A DNA stretch of 52,594 nucleotides from Allobosea psychrotolerans (lineage in GTDB: Bacteria; Pseudomonadota; Alphaproteobacteria; Rhizobiales; Beijerinckiaceae): the NCBI RefSeq assembly GCF_002917105.1, contig NZ_PQFZ01000029.1, positions 1 through 52,594 on the forward strand, read 5' to 3'. The translations under genes were made by a program, and so were the position numbers. The notes below the pieces were generated by a model. The model ran no database searches and was not told the DNA's origin. It saw only the letters and a list, made by a program, of their open reading frames with translations. Below are positions 7,481 through 16,245 of this stretch, in pieces. Within the stretch, counting starts at the first letter, position 1; each line of letters opens with the position of its first letter.

Positions 7481-9106
7481 TCACGCTGCCTGCAGGCCAG
7501 TCCGAATGACTGGGGCGGGTTTGCGGGCCAGGCTGAGGCCGATCGGCTCTGGCCGGAACAAGCGCGCCTCCATCAGCTTGAGATCGCTCGCCACCTGCAG
7601 CGGCGTGCCTGCCCGGGCGAACACATCGCGCTCCAGATCGACACCCGGCGCGATCTCGACCACGGTCAAACCTTCGCGGCGCAGCTCGAGGACGCAGCGC
7701 TCGGTGACATAGGTGATGTCCTGCCCCCGTTCGACGGCGCTGCGGCCGCTGAAGGTGACATGGCCGACCTCAGGCACGAATTTGGAGATCTTGCCGTCCT
7801 GGCGGATGCGCAAACCGCCATCCTCGGCCGCCACCTGCAAGCCGCCCGCCGTGAAATAGCCGCTGAAGACGATCTTGCGCGCCCGTGTCGTGATATCGAC
7901 GAAGCCGCCGCAACCGGCGGTGAGATAGGGCCGTGACGGCAATCGCGACACGTTCACGCTGCCGAAGGCGTCGACCTCCAGGAAGGAGAGCAGCGAGCAG
8001 TCGAAGCCGCCGCCTTGGAAATAGGTGAATTGCTGCGGCGTCGGAAAGATCGCCTGCGCATTGGCGGCGCAGCCGAAAGCGAAGCCGGTCAAGGGAATAC
8101 CGCCGACGGCGCCCTGCTCGATCACCCAGGTCACCGCCTCGGCCTGGCCTTCCTCGATCAGGATCTGCGGCACCAGCGCCGAGATCCCGAAGCCGAGATT
8201 GACCGCGCCGTCATCCATCAGCTCCATCGCGGCGCGGCGCGCGATCACCTTGTCGACGCTGAAGGGCTCAGGCCTGAAGCTGCTGATCGGGCGGCGGACT
8301 TCGCCGCTGATCGCGGGATCGTAGAGGATCTCCGTCGCCTGGGCCTGGTCGGGGTCGACGACGACGTAATCGACCAGCGTCGACGGGATATGGACCTTGT
8401 GGGCGGGAATCGTCCCAGCAGCCGTCGTTCGCTTCACCTGGCAGATGACGATCCCGCCCGAATTGCGGGCGGCAAGCGCGAGATCGACCATGCCGAGCAC
8501 GGCCCCCTCCTGCTCCATCGAGATGTTGCCGCGCTCATCGGCGGTCGTCCCGCGAATGATCGCGACCTGCGGAAAATGATTGGGAAAATGCAGCCAGGTT
8601 TCGCCGGCGAATTCGACGACCTGCACCACCTCGCCACGCTTGCCCGCGGCCGCGTTCATCTTGCCGCCATTGAGACGCGGATCGACGAAGGTGTCGAGGC
8701 CGACCTTGGTCAACACGCCCGGGCGCTTGGCCGCGGCGTCGCGAGCCATGTCATACATCACGCCCGAGGGCAGATTATAGGCCGCAACCTCGTCGCGCTC
8801 GATCATCTCCCAGATCGCCGGCGAAGGCAGCGAGGACGGCCCGCTCGGAAAGGAGCCGGCGAGGATAACCTCGAGCAGGCCCTTGCGCGCGAGATGGTCG
8901 ATGCCCTTCACGCCATACATGTCGCCGGCCGCGATCGGCGAGAACACCGTCAGGTTCCGCGGATGCCCTTCCGTGGCGAAGCGTTCGCCGACCGCCTTCA
9001 GCATGTGGTCGGGGCAGTTGAGTCCCGCCGACGAGCCGATCGCCAGAACTGCGCCATCGGGAATGAACCGCGCCGCCTCGGCTGCGGAAATGATCTTCTT
9101 CATCAT
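7481..9106 (-). CDS. Fused acyl-CoA:acetate/propionate CoA-transferase
   Basis: A 541-residue family I CoA-transferase with alpha and beta halves in one chain, as in YdiF and propionate CoA-transferase. The nucleophilic glutamate is visible as Glu330 in WVIEQGAVGG (EXGXXG motif). It would load a carboxylic acid as its CoA thioester using another acyl-CoA as donor. The start is the first of two adjacent ATGs (9106 or 9103), preceded by GAGAAC. A longer open frame to 9772 crosses the divergent SDR gene and is discarded. It leads the crotonase gene and faces the SDR-MaoC-DUF993-LacI operon across a shared promoter. Confidence 0.92.
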   Translation of the reverse strand: MMKKIISAAEAARFIPDGAVLAIGSSAGLNCPDHMLKAVGERFATEGHPRNLTVFSPIAAGDMYGVKGIDHLARKGLLEVILAGSFPSGPSSLPSPAIWEMIERDEVAAYNLPSGVMYDMARDAAAKRPGVLTKVGLDTFVDPRLNGGKMNAAAGKRGEVVQVVEFAGETWLHFPNHFPQVAIIRGTTADERGNISMEQEGAVLGMVDLALAARNSGGIVICQVKRTTAAGTIPAHKVHIPSTLVDYVVVDPDQAQATEILYDPAISGEVRRPISSFRPEPFSVDKVIARRAAMELMDDGAVNLGFGISALVPQILIEEGQAEAVTWVIEQGAVGGIPLTGFAFGCAANAQAIFPTPQQFTYFQGGGFDCSLLSFLEVDAFGSVNVSRLPSRPYLTAGCGGFVDITTRARKIVFSGYFTAGGLQVAAEDGGLRIRQDGKISKFVPEVGHVTFSGRSAVERGQDITYVTERCVLELRREGLTVVEIAPGVDLERDVFARAGTPLQVASDLKLMEARLFRPEPIGLSLARKPAPVIRTGLQAA

Positions 9107-9285
9107 GGCGTTCTCATCGGATCGGAACCGGATTTGTCCGCATTTCGCTGCTGCGCGCCGCCGATGAGGGGCACGCGAAGCCAGGGCGGCATCAAGCCGT
9201 CCCCGCCGCCGAAGGCGTGGCGCTTCAGCTCGAACCTCATCGTTCCACTCCCGTGGGCGCAGCTTGAAAACCGACTTGATCGTTC

Positions 9286-9303
9286 TAGTAGATCGATTTA
9301 CTA
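9286..9303. promoter_or_regulatory. Putative LacI-family operator in the divergent promoter
   Basis: TAGTAGATCGATTTACTA is an 18-bp palindrome with one mismatched pair and a central CG, the shape expected for LacI-family operators. It lies 180 bp before the CoA-transferase start and 53 bp before the SDR start, the only obvious palindrome in the gap 9107-9355. The LacI-type gene closing the plus-strand operon is the likely binder; this is inference. Confidence 0.55.
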
Positions 9304-9355
9304 CCGAGCTCGACAAGGCCGTGCAACTGAAAAATTGAAGCCGGGAAACGCTGGG

Positions 9356-10129
9356 ATGGATCGACCACTGCTCGGAAACGCCCTGGTCACGGGCGCCGGT
9401 CGCGGCATCGGCCGCGCCATCGCGCTTGCCCTGTCTGACGCCGGATTCAACATCATCGCCAATGACTTGACCGCATCCGATGATCTGCCCGCCACCATCG
9501 CGGCGATCGCGGCGCGCGGCGGCAAGGCCGTGGCGTTGCCAGGCGACATCAGCGACCTCTCCGGCCAGCAAGCCCTGGTCGATGAGGCCTGGGGCGCCTT
9601 TGGCGGCCTGCATTGCCTCGTCAACAATGCCGGCATCTCCGTCGCCAGGCGCGATGACATCCTGAAGGTCACCCCCGAAAGCTATGACCGCCTGATGGAG
9701 GTCAATCTGCGTGGCCCGTTCTTCCTGACGCAGGCGGTGGCGCGGAAGATGGTGCAAGCGCCTTCCGAGCATTTCCGCAGCATCGTCACGATCTCCTCGA
9801 TCAATGTCGAGTTCGCCTCGGCCGATCGGGCCGAGTACTGCATTTCCAAGACGGGGCTCGCGATGATGTCGCAGCTCTTCGCGGCGCGCCTGGCCGGGGA
9901 CGGCATCAATGCCTACGAGATCCGCCCCGGTATCATCCGCACCAACATGACTGCCGTGGCAAAGGAGCGTTACGACGCGCTCTTCGCAGCTGGCCTCACC
10001 CCGCTCGCCCGCTGGGGCGAGCCCGAGGATATCGGCAAGGCGGCCGCGATGCTGGCCTGCGGCTCCCTGCCCTATTCGACCGGCGAGGTGGTGCGGGTCG
10101 ATGGCGGCCTCGCGGTTCGCAGGCTGTGA
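9356..10129 (+). CDS. 3-ketoacyl-ACP/CoA reductase-type SDR (putative)
   Basis: A 257-residue classical short-chain dehydrogenase. The cofactor motif is TGAGRGIG at residues 12-19, NNAG follows, and the catalytic pair is Tyr161 and Lys165 (YCISK) after SSINVE. The C-terminus GEVVRVDGGLAVRRL is family-typical. The ATG at 9356 begins just before the first beta-strand; the large upstream open frame is antisense to the CoA-transferase. It heads a tight operon with MaoC and DUF993, so it probably oxidises or reduces a hydroxy/keto intermediate of the same pathway. Confidence 0.9.
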   Translation: MDRPLLGNALVTGAGRGIGRAIALALSDAGFNIIANDLTASDDLPATIAAIAARGGKAVALPGDISDLSGQQALVDEAWGAFGGLHCLVNNAGISVARRDDILKVTPESYDRLMEVNLRGPFFLTQAVARKMVQAPSEHFRSIVTISSINVEFASADRAEYCISKTGLAMMSQLFAARLAGDGINAYEIRPGIIRTNMTAVAKERYDALFAAGLTPLARWGEPEDIGKAAAMLACGSLPYSTGEVVRVDGGLAVRRL

Positions 10130-10134
10130 CGTTC

Positions 10135-10617
10135 ATGAGCGGCAGAGAGCTTCCCCCGGGCGAATACTGGTTCGAGGACCTCGAGGAGGGCGATCGCTAC
10201 CAGACCGGCTTCCTGGTCGTGACCGAAGCTCATATCGTCTCCTTCGCCGGCCTCTCCGGCGACTTCTTCGACATCCATATGGATGACGACTTCGCCCGCT
10301 CGCAGGGCTTTCCGGCTCGGGTCGCCCATGGCCTGCTCGGCCTGGCGCTGACGGACGGCCTGAAGAACCGGGCCTCGGTGCGCATCATGGCGATCGCCTC
10401 GCTCGGCTGGAACTGGCGCTTCAGGGCCCCGATCTTCGCGGGCGACCGCATCGGCGCGCAGATCCGCGTCGCCGGTAAGCGCCTGTCCGGCAAGGGGCAA
10501 GGCATCGTCACGCTGGCTTTCGAAGTCATGAAACGCGGCGGCGAGATCGCCCAGGAGGGCGAAACCACGCTCCTTACCCGCTTGCGCCCTCAAGCCCCGG
10601 AACGGACGCCCGCATGA
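10135..10617 (+). CDS. MaoC family dehydratase
   Basis: A 160-residue hot-dog fold hydratase. The (R)-hydratase signature is present as LSGDFFDIHMD, with catalytic Asp43 and His48, though the usual N-P between them is F-D. The substrate is likely an enoyl- or hydroxyacyl-CoA. The ATG at 10135 lies 5 bp after the SDR stop; a GTG at 10126 that overlaps the SDR stop is an alternative. Its stop overlaps the next gene start (ATGA at 10614), so translation is coupled. Confidence 0.85.
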   Translation: MSGRELPPGEYWFEDLEEGDRYQTGFLVVTEAHIVSFAGLSGDFFDIHMDDDFARSQGFPARVAHGLLGLALTDGLKNRASVRIMAIASLGWNWRFRAPIFAGDRIGAQIRVAGKRLSGKGQGIVTLAFEVMKRGGEIAQEGETTLLTRLRPQAPERTPA

Positions 10618-11777
10618 TCACGCTCGCTCTTCCCCGCGCAGACCGCTCGCTGGAACGCTTCGCCCTGCCCGATCCCGTCCATTGGGACACCGCCCGCCCC
10701 GGCGAAACGCTGGCGCGCGCCGTCTTGTCGGCCGCTCATGTCGTCGCCGATCCGCTGGCCGATATCGCGCCGATGCGCGAGATCGCGATCGATTTCGACG
10801 CGACCCAGCGCTTCCGCGAGCATCTCTGGGATCTCGGCCTCGGCGTCGCCGAGGCGATGGATACCGCCCAGCGCGGCATGGGGCTGGATTGGCCTTCCGC
10901 GAAGATCCTGATCCGCAACACCCTCGCCAGCGCCCGCCAGCGGCCCGGCGCTGTGGTCTTCTCAGGCGTCGGCACCGAGCAGCTCGCCCCTGAGGACGCG
11001 ACGATCGAAAGCGTCATCGCCGCCTATCTCGAGCAGTTGTCTTATGTCCAGGGCCTCGGCGGGCGCGTCATCCTGATGGCGAGCCGGGCGCTGGCGCGGG
11101 CAGCACGATCCCCCGCCGATTATGCCCGCGTCTATGCCCGCGTCCTCTCCGAGGCCGACCAGCCGGTGATCCTGCACTGGCTCGGCGAGATGTTCGATCC
11201 GGCGCTTGCCGGCTATTGGGGCGGGCGCGACATCGACGCCGCGATGGATTCCTGCCTCGGCATGATCGCCGACAATGCCGGCAGGATCGCCGGCATCAAG
11301 ATCTCGCTCCTCGACAAGGAGCTCGAAATCGCGATGCGCCGCCGCCTTCCCGAGGGCGTCGCGATGTATACCGGCGACGATTTCAACTATCCCGAACTGA
11401 TCGCCGGCGATGCCGAGGGCTTCAGCCACGCCTTGCTCGGCATCTTCGATCCGATCGCGCCCATCGCCTCGGCCGCCCTCAAGGCCTTGGCGCAAGACGG
11501 CGCCGCGCCCTTCCGGGACATCCTCGACCCGACCGTGGAACTCTCGCGCGAATTGTTCCAGGCGCCGACGCAGTACTACAAGACCGGCGTCGTCCTGCTC
11601 GCCTATCTCGGCGGCCATCAGGAGCATTTCACCATGCTGGGCGCCCAGCAGGGCGCCCGCTCGGTGCTGCATCTCGCTCGCGTCTTCCGTCACGCCGCGA
11701 CGCTTGGCCTGTTTCAGGACCCCGACCGCGCGGCTCGGCGGATGGGGCATATCCTCGCCCTCCATGGCGTCACCTGA
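10614..11777 (+). CDS. DUF993 family protein (dihydrodipicolinate-synthase-like)
   Basis: A 387-residue protein I recognise as DUF993, a group related to dihydrodipicolinate synthase aldolases. Segments such as QPVILHWLGEMFDPALAGYWG and AGIKISLLDKELE (a likely Schiff-base lysine in GIKIS) fit a class I aldolase barrel. No function is firmly established for this family; it commonly lies with sugar or polyol catabolic genes. Here it is coupled to MaoC and SDR genes and so probably cleaves or condenses a pathway intermediate. The reaction is an inference. Confidence 0.82.
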   Translation: MITLALPRADRSLERFALPDPVHWDTARPGETLARAVLSAAHVVADPLADIAPMREIAIDFDATQRFREHLWDLGLGVAEAMDTAQRGMGLDWPSAKILIRNTLASARQRPGAVVFSGVGTEQLAPEDATIESVIAAYLEQLSYVQGLGGRVILMASRALARAARSPADYARVYARVLSEADQPVILHWLGEMFDPALAGYWGGRDIDAAMDSCLGMIADNAGRIAGIKISLLDKELEIAMRRRLPEGVAMYTGDDFNYPELIAGDAEGFSHALLGIFDPIAPIASAALKALAQDGAAPFRDILDPTVELSRELFQAPTQYYKTGVVLLAYLGGHQEHFTMLGAQQGARSVLHLARVFRHAATLGLFQDPDRAARRMGHILALHGVT

Positions 11778-11846
11778 TGCCGCCGGCTTGACGGGTCGGT
11801 CCACCGCGATCAGATCATCCACCCAGAGGCAGAAACAGACGAATCC

Positions 11847-12908
11847 GTGGCAGATTTCGAGCATCGCAAGGCGCAATCGCAAGTGAACCCGCGGCCCACT
11901 CTGGTGGATATCGCGAATGCGACCGGCGTCTCGAAGGCCACCGTCTCGCTCGTGCTGCGCAACAGCCCGACCATCCCCAAGCGCACTCATGAGCGCGTGC
12001 TCGAAGCGGCGAAAAACCTCGGCTATGTCTATAATCGCGGCGCTGCGGGCCTGCGCTCGACAGAGTCCCGCCTGATCGCCATGGCGGTCAATGATCTGAT
12101 CAACCCTTATTTCGCCGAAATCGTTGCGGCGATGGAAGACGCGCTGACGGAGCAGAACCGCATCGTCTTGATGTCGAACACCGCCGAATCCGTCGCGCGC
12201 CAGAGCGCCTTCGTCGCGGCCGTGCGCGAATACAATGTGGCGGGCCTGCTTGTCGTGCCCGCCATGGGCACGGATGCGGCCTTCGTCGACCTGCTCAGAT
12301 CCTGGCGTTTGCCTTGCGTGATGGTCTCGCGCTCGGTTCCGGGAGCGGAGGTCGATCTCGTCCAGGCCAATCACTGCGCCGGCATGATCGCGGCCACAAG
12401 ACACCTGATCGAGCTCGGCCATCGCCGGATCGGCATGATCGGCCTCAACGAGAACATCTCGACTGGCCGCGAACGGTTCGAGGGCTATCGGCAGGCCCTG
12501 TTCGGTGCCGGGATAGCACTCGAACCGCGCCTCGTGCTCTCCGGCCCGGCGACGCGCGACACCGGCATGGCGCATGTTCTGGCCCTGCTCGACCTGCCCG
12601 AGCCACCGACGGCGGTCGTCTGCTTCAACGATGTCGTCGCTTTCGGCGCCATGCTCGGCCTGCGCTCGCGCGAATTGACGCCGGGGCGGGATGTCTCCGT
12701 CATCGGCTTCGACGACATCGCGGAGGCGACCTTGTGGCGCCCAGCCCTCTCCACCGTCGCCGTGGCGCGGCAGACCGTGGGCCGGACAGCCGCCCAGTTG
12801 CTGCTGCGCCGGATCGAGGCTTTCGACGCACCGGTCGAAACCGTCCTGCTGCCTACCGAGCTCGTGATCCGCGACACGACCGGCGTGCCGCCCGCCAGGC
12901 TGCGCTAA
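11847..12908 (+). CDS. LacI-family transcriptional regulator
   Basis: A 353-residue regulator. The helix-turn-helix at residues about 17-38 (TLVDIANATGVSKATVSLVLRN) is followed by the hinge and a periplasmic-binding-protein-like sensor domain (residues about 70-340). It starts with GTG at 11847; a second GTG 37 bp on would leave the HTH intact but a shorter tail. It is 69 bp after DUF993 and most likely controls both arms of the divergent module through the palindrome at 9286-9303. It is convergent with the monooxygenase gene, with 8 bp between stops. Confidence 0.92.
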   Translation: MADFEHRKAQSQVNPRPTLVDIANATGVSKATVSLVLRNSPTIPKRTHERVLEAAKNLGYVYNRGAAGLRSTESRLIAMAVNDLINPYFAEIVAAMEDALTEQNRIVLMSNTAESVARQSAFVAAVREYNVAGLLVVPAMGTDAAFVDLLRSWRLPCVMVSRSVPGAEVDLVQANHCAGMIAATRHLIELGHRRIGMIGLNENISTGRERFEGYRQALFGAGIALEPRLVLSGPATRDTGMAHVLALLDLPEPPTAVVCFNDVVAFGAMLGLRSRELTPGRDVSVIGFDDIAEATLWRPALSTVAVARQTVGRTAAQLLLRRIEAFDAPVETVLLPTELVIRDTTGVPPARLR

Positions 12909-12916
12909 AACCCACC

Positions 12917-14425
12917 TCACTCGAGACCCACATTCCGAAGGTATGTCTCCAGCGCGCCGATCTCGCTGGACGAGATGATCGCCCCGACATAGCCGTCGGG
13001 ACGCACGAGCAACCAATCGCCGGGCGTCAATGCATAGGCGTCGCGCAGGTGGCCGCCCTCGTCGAGGATATCGCCGCGCAAACCGAGCGTATGGATGCTG
13101 AGCCCGGGGCGCGACGACACCGCATCGCGCTCGACCTCATAGCCCAACAGCGTCCAGTCCGCGCCCTTGAACAGTTCGAACAGACGCGTCGCTTGTCCGG
13201 CGGCGCCGCGTACAGGTGCATCGGGCGCGCGGTCTCCTGCGAGCAGGCGGCCATCGCGCTCCGGCTTTTCCAGCGCGAGCGATGACCCCGCATAGCCAAG
13301 GTCGAGCTGGTGGACTTCGCGGCCACGCCGCATCTCGCCGCGCCTGGCCGCATCGAGCAGTCTGGTGGCAAGGCCGAGCATGCCCGCTGCGATCGGGCGG
13401 CGCTCTTCCTCATAGCTGTCGAGCAAGGCGTCAGGAGCACCGGCAACAACCGCCGCCAGTTTCCAGCCGAGATTATAGGCGTCCTGGACGCTGGTATTGA
13501 GCCCCTGACCACCCGTCGGCGGATGAATATGAGCGGCGTCGCCGACCAGGAACACGCGACCGACACGGTAGCGATCGGCCAGCCGCGCATTCATGGTGAA
13601 GGCCGATGCCCAGGACACGGATTGGATACGAATATCGTCTCGGCCAGTCCGCCCAGCCACCATTGCGGAGAGGCCCTCAGCGGAAAGGTCGACATCGCCT
13701 TCAAGCGGGATCGGTGCCTGCAGCTGGAACAGCTCTGTCCCGGCGAGCGGGCATAGCGACATCTGCCGCTCCATCGACCCCTCGCTGAAGCGGTGCCAGG
13801 CATCGCGTCCCAGGCCTGTCAGGACGACATCGGCGACAACCGCGCGGACGCCGAGCGTCTTGCCGGGAAAGCCGATGCCAAGCGCGTGGCGCACGAAGCT
13901 GCGGCCGCCATCCGCGCCGACGAGATAGCGCACGCGGATGACCTCCTCGCCGGCTCCGGAGACGAGCCGTGCCGTCACGCCATCCTCGTCCTGCTCGAAT
14001 CCGACCAGCTCGCAGCCGAACTCCGGCCGGTGTCCGAGCTCGACGAGGCGCTCGCGCATCACGCCCTCGGTCAGGAATTGCGGCACCATGAGCGGGAGCT
14101 GATAGGGCTCGGCAGGCGTGGGCGCCTCATGCGCCGTGACACAGGATTCTGCGTAGCTGCCGTCGTCGCGATATTCCCGCTGTGGCGGATAGAGGCCTCC
14201 GGCTGCGACGACGCGGTCGAGAATGCCGAGCTTCTCGAAGACCTCCTGTGTTCGCGGCTGGATGCCCTTGCCGCGCGAGCCACGGAAAGGCCCGTCCATC
14301 TTCTCGATCAGGCGGAAGGACAGACCCCGGCGTGCAAGCTCTATCGCGAGTGTGAGGCCGGCCGCACCCGCACCGCAAATCAGCACGTCGCAAGTCGATC
14401 CTTGGGCTGTGAAATCCTCTGTCAT
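12917..14425 (-). CDS. FAD-dependent aromatic-ring monooxygenase (PheA/TfdB type)
   Basis: A 502-residue flavoprotein hydroxylase. The FAD site is GAGAAG at residues 18-23, the NADPH/FAD motif is LVGADGGRSFVR, and the second FAD motif is VFLVGDAAHIHPPTGGQGLNTSVQDAYNLGWKLA. The tail has the thioredoxin-like fold of phenol hydroxylases. Such enzymes insert one oxygen into phenols or similar rings. The ATG at 14425 is chosen because AGAGGG lies 6 bp before it; an ATG at 14431 would have no spacing. It is divergent from the MarR gene, with two operators in between. The substrate is unknown. Confidence 0.9.
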   Translation of the reverse strand: MTEDFTAQGSTCDVLICGAGAAGLTLAIELARRGLSFRLIEKMDGPFRGSRGKGIQPRTQEVFEKLGILDRVVAAGGLYPPQREYRDDGSYAESCVTAHEAPTPAEPYQLPLMVPQFLTEGVMRERLVELGHRPEFGCELVGFEQDEDGVTARLVSGAGEEVIRVRYLVGADGGRSFVRHALGIGFPGKTLGVRAVVADVVLTGLGRDAWHRFSEGSMERQMSLCPLAGTELFQLQAPIPLEGDVDLSAEGLSAMVAGRTGRDDIRIQSVSWASAFTMNARLADRYRVGRVFLVGDAAHIHPPTGGQGLNTSVQDAYNLGWKLAAVVAGAPDALLDSYEEERRPIAAGMLGLATRLLDAARRGEMRRGREVHQLDLGYAGSSLALEKPERDGRLLAGDRAPDAPVRGAAGQATRLFELFKGADWTLLGYEVERDAVSSRPGLSIHTLGLRGDILDEGGHLRDAYALTPGDWLLVRPDGYVGAIISSSEIGALETYLRNVGLE

Positions 14426-14436
14426 CGCCATCCCTC

Positions 14437-14455
14437 TATGTGTAATATGCACATA
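14437..14455. promoter_or_regulatory. MarR-type operator, copy 1
   Basis: TATGTGTAATATGCACATA has perfect TATGTG and CACATA arms around 7 bp. It lies directly upstream of the monooxygenase ribosome binding site, where a repressor would block its transcription. A second copy lies 48 bp away, centre to centre. Confidence 0.65.
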
Positions 14456-14469
14456 TTTGGAGGGCCGGC

Positions 14470-14979
14470 ATGCCGTCAAGAAAAAATGTGCAAAATACAC
14501 ATATGTCTGAGCAGCTCAGGATTCTGCACGGGGCGCTGATCGACATCGTCAGCATCATGAACCGCCCCCAGCGCGACGAGATGATGGTTCGGGAAGCCGG
14601 CATCTCGCTAGACCGCGCGCTGTTCCCGCTGCTTGTCGGCATCGAGCGGCGCGGGCCGATCGGGGTCGTCGATCTCGCCGACCGCGTCGGGCGCGACTAC
14701 ACCACCGTCAGCCGGCAGGTCGCCAAACTGGAAAGCCTCGGCCTCGTCGAGCGCCAGGCCGGAGCCGCTGATCGTCGGGTTCGCGAAGCGATCGTGACAT
14801 CCAAGGGCAAGGCCATGACCGACGCCGTCGATGAGGCGCGCGACCGGATCGGCCGCGCCATTTTCGCCAGCTGGGACGAGCATGATGTCGCGGAGCTGGT
14901 GCGGCTCATGCGCAAATTCGCCGACGCCGTGAACGGTGACGCACCGAGCCATCCGGCATCCCAACAGACCGGCCAGTGA
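14470..14979 (+). CDS. MarR-family transcriptional regulator
   Basis: A 169-residue regulator with a winged helix: GVVDLADRVGRDYTTVSRQVAKLESLGLVERQAGAADRRVREAIVT. The ATG at 14470 follows GGAGGG by 5 bp. A second in-frame ATG at 14503 would place the second operator outside the gene but lacks a ribosome binding site. Members commonly repress a divergent enzyme gene until a phenolic ligand binds, and that fits the facing monooxygenase. The Gfo/Idh gene follows 61 bp later and may be co-transcribed. Confidence 0.88.
   Translation: MPSRKNVQNTHMSEQLRILHGALIDIVSIMNRPQRDEMMVREAGISLDRALFPLLVGIERRGPIGVVDLADRVGRDYTTVSRQVAKLESLGLVERQAGAADRRVREAIVTSKGKAMTDAVDEARDRIGRAIFASWDEHDVAELVRLMRKFADAVNGDAPSHPASQQTGQ
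14486..14502. promoter_or_regulatory. MarR-type operator, copy 2
   Basis: ATGTGCAAAATACACAT repeats the ATGTG-N7-CACAT design of the first site. It falls within the first codons of the MarR gene if translation starts at 14470, or just before an alternative ATG at 14503. Binding here would give autorepression. Confidence 0.6.
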
Positions 14980-15040
14980 CCCAGCTCCGCGAATCCTGCT
15001 ATCCCGCCTCCCTCCCTCACAGCTTGAGATCTTGACCGCC

Positions 15041-16012
15041 ATGCCGCAGGCCACACTCTCGATCGGGATCATCGGCGCCGGAATCATGGGCGAGCGCCTG
15101 CTGCGCGCGATCCTCGAACAGGCGCCCGACAGCCTGCGGGTCAGCGGCATCTGGGACCCCGCGCCCGCCGCCATGGCACGCATCGCCGCCACCTTCCCCA
15201 CCGTTCCACAGTTGGACGACGCCGCCGCGGTCATCGCAGCCAGCGACTGCGTCTACATCGCCTCGCCGCCGGCCTCGCATCTCGACCATGCCCGCGCCGC
15301 GCTGGCTGCGGGAAAAAGCGTCGTCGCGGAGAAGCCGCTTGCGGTCGATGTCACGGATGCGCGCACCTTCGTCGCCAGCGCCGGCGAGCGTGGCGCGGTC
15401 AACTTCCCCTTCGCCTCCTCGCTCGCCGTAGCAACACTGCAGGACTGGGTCGCGCAAGGCGAGATCGGCACGGTCTCGCGCATCACGATCGAGGTCGCTT
15501 TCGCGACCTGGCCGCGCTCCTGGCAGGCCGACGCCGCAGCCTGGCTCGACAAGCCGGCGCAGGGTGGCTTCACCCGCGAGGTCGTGTCGCATTTCCTGTT
15601 CCTCAGCCGCCGGCTGGTCGGCCCGCTGCATGGGCTTTCGGCCAGCGTGAGCTTCCCGGAAGCCGGCAAGGCGGAACGCGCGATCGAGGCCCGGCTCTTC
15701 GCCGGCGAGGTGCCGGTCGTGCTCAAGGGCGGCGTCGGCACGACCACGAAGGACGATCACAACATCTGGATGCTGGAAGGCGACAAAGGCGCGGTGCGGC
15801 TCTGCGACTGGTCGATCGCCGAACGCCGCCTGCCCGATGGCAGCTGGCAGCGCGCCCCGGGCGCGATGTCGAACGAGCAGGCCCGCCCGCTCGCCCTGAA
15901 GCGCCAGCTCGAAGGCGTCGTGCGCCTGACCCGGGGCCAGCCGCATCACCTGGCGACGCTGGCCGAGGCGCTGAACGTCCAGGAGATCGTCGAGGGTATT
16001 TTGGCGAGCTAG
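15041..16012 (+). CDS. Gfo/Idh/MocA family oxidoreductase
   Basis: A 323-residue NAD(P)-dependent oxidoreductase. The Rossmann motif is GIIGAGIMG (glycines at 12, 14 and 17), and the family EKP motif appears as VVAEKPLAVD. The C-terminal domain is the usual substrate-binding sheet. Members oxidise sugars, inositols or related hydroxyl compounds. The ATG at 15041 is chosen because it lies directly before the first beta-strand; an earlier start at 14936 would overlap the MarR gene. No sugar transporter is nearby, so the substrate cannot be guessed. Confidence 0.87.
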   Translation: MPQATLSIGIIGAGIMGERLLRAILEQAPDSLRVSGIWDPAPAAMARIAATFPTVPQLDDAAAVIAASDCVYIASPPASHLDHARAALAAGKSVVAEKPLAVDVTDARTFVASAGERGAVNFPFASSLAVATLQDWVAQGEIGTVSRITIEVAFATWPRSWQADAAAWLDKPAQGGFTREVVSHFLFLSRRLVGPLHGLSASVSFPEAGKAERAIEARLFAGEVPVVLKGGVGTTTKDDHNIWMLEGDKGAVRLCDWSIAERRLPDGSWQRAPGAMSNEQARPLALKRQLEGVVRLTRGQPHHLATLAEALNVQEIVEGILAS

Positions 16013-16023
16013 GAAGCGACGCC

Positions 16024-16076
16024 AGAGCAGGATGCGAAAAAGTGGGCACCGGCTTTTTTTGCGTTGATCCTGCTCT
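16024..16076. repeat. Dispersed palindromic element, family B
   Basis: Arms AGAGCAGGAT and ATCCTGCTCT close over an inner GCGAAAAA...TTTTTTGCG hairpin with GTGGGCACCGG in the loop. The same inner structure recurs at 47172-47220 with different outer arms. It could end transcription of the upstream oxidoreductase gene. Confidence 0.65.
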
Positions 16077-16088
16077 ACTCTTTTGATG

Positions 16089-16157
16089 ACAGCGCTTTCG
16101 AGCGAAGTGGGGACCCGTTCGCGTGAAGAAAGCGCGTTAAAGCAAAGCGCTTTAGCC
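16089..16157 (+). repeat. Degenerate copy of family A element
   Basis: The segment CTTTCGAGCGAAGTGGGGAC followed by a GTGAAGAAAGCGCG box matches the core of the family A element at 40706-40807. The flanks AGCGCTTT and AAAGCGCTTT replace the usual AGAGCATTTT arms. Confidence 0.6.
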
Positions 16158-16245
16158 GCAAGGCAGCCCTTCGCGCAGGGCATGGAACGCTCCCCTGAGA
16201 TCGCGCGTTTGCCACGCGGGGCGTGGTCTTGCGGAGGTTCATGCC

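Noticed and set aside
8015..9355. 447-residue extension of the SDR on the plus strand
   Set aside because: It is antisense to the CoA-transferase gene with shadow-like composition.
9107..9772. N-terminal extension of the CoA-transferase to 763 residues
   Set aside because: It is antisense to the SDR gene and Arg/Asp-rich without family features; the true start is at 9106.
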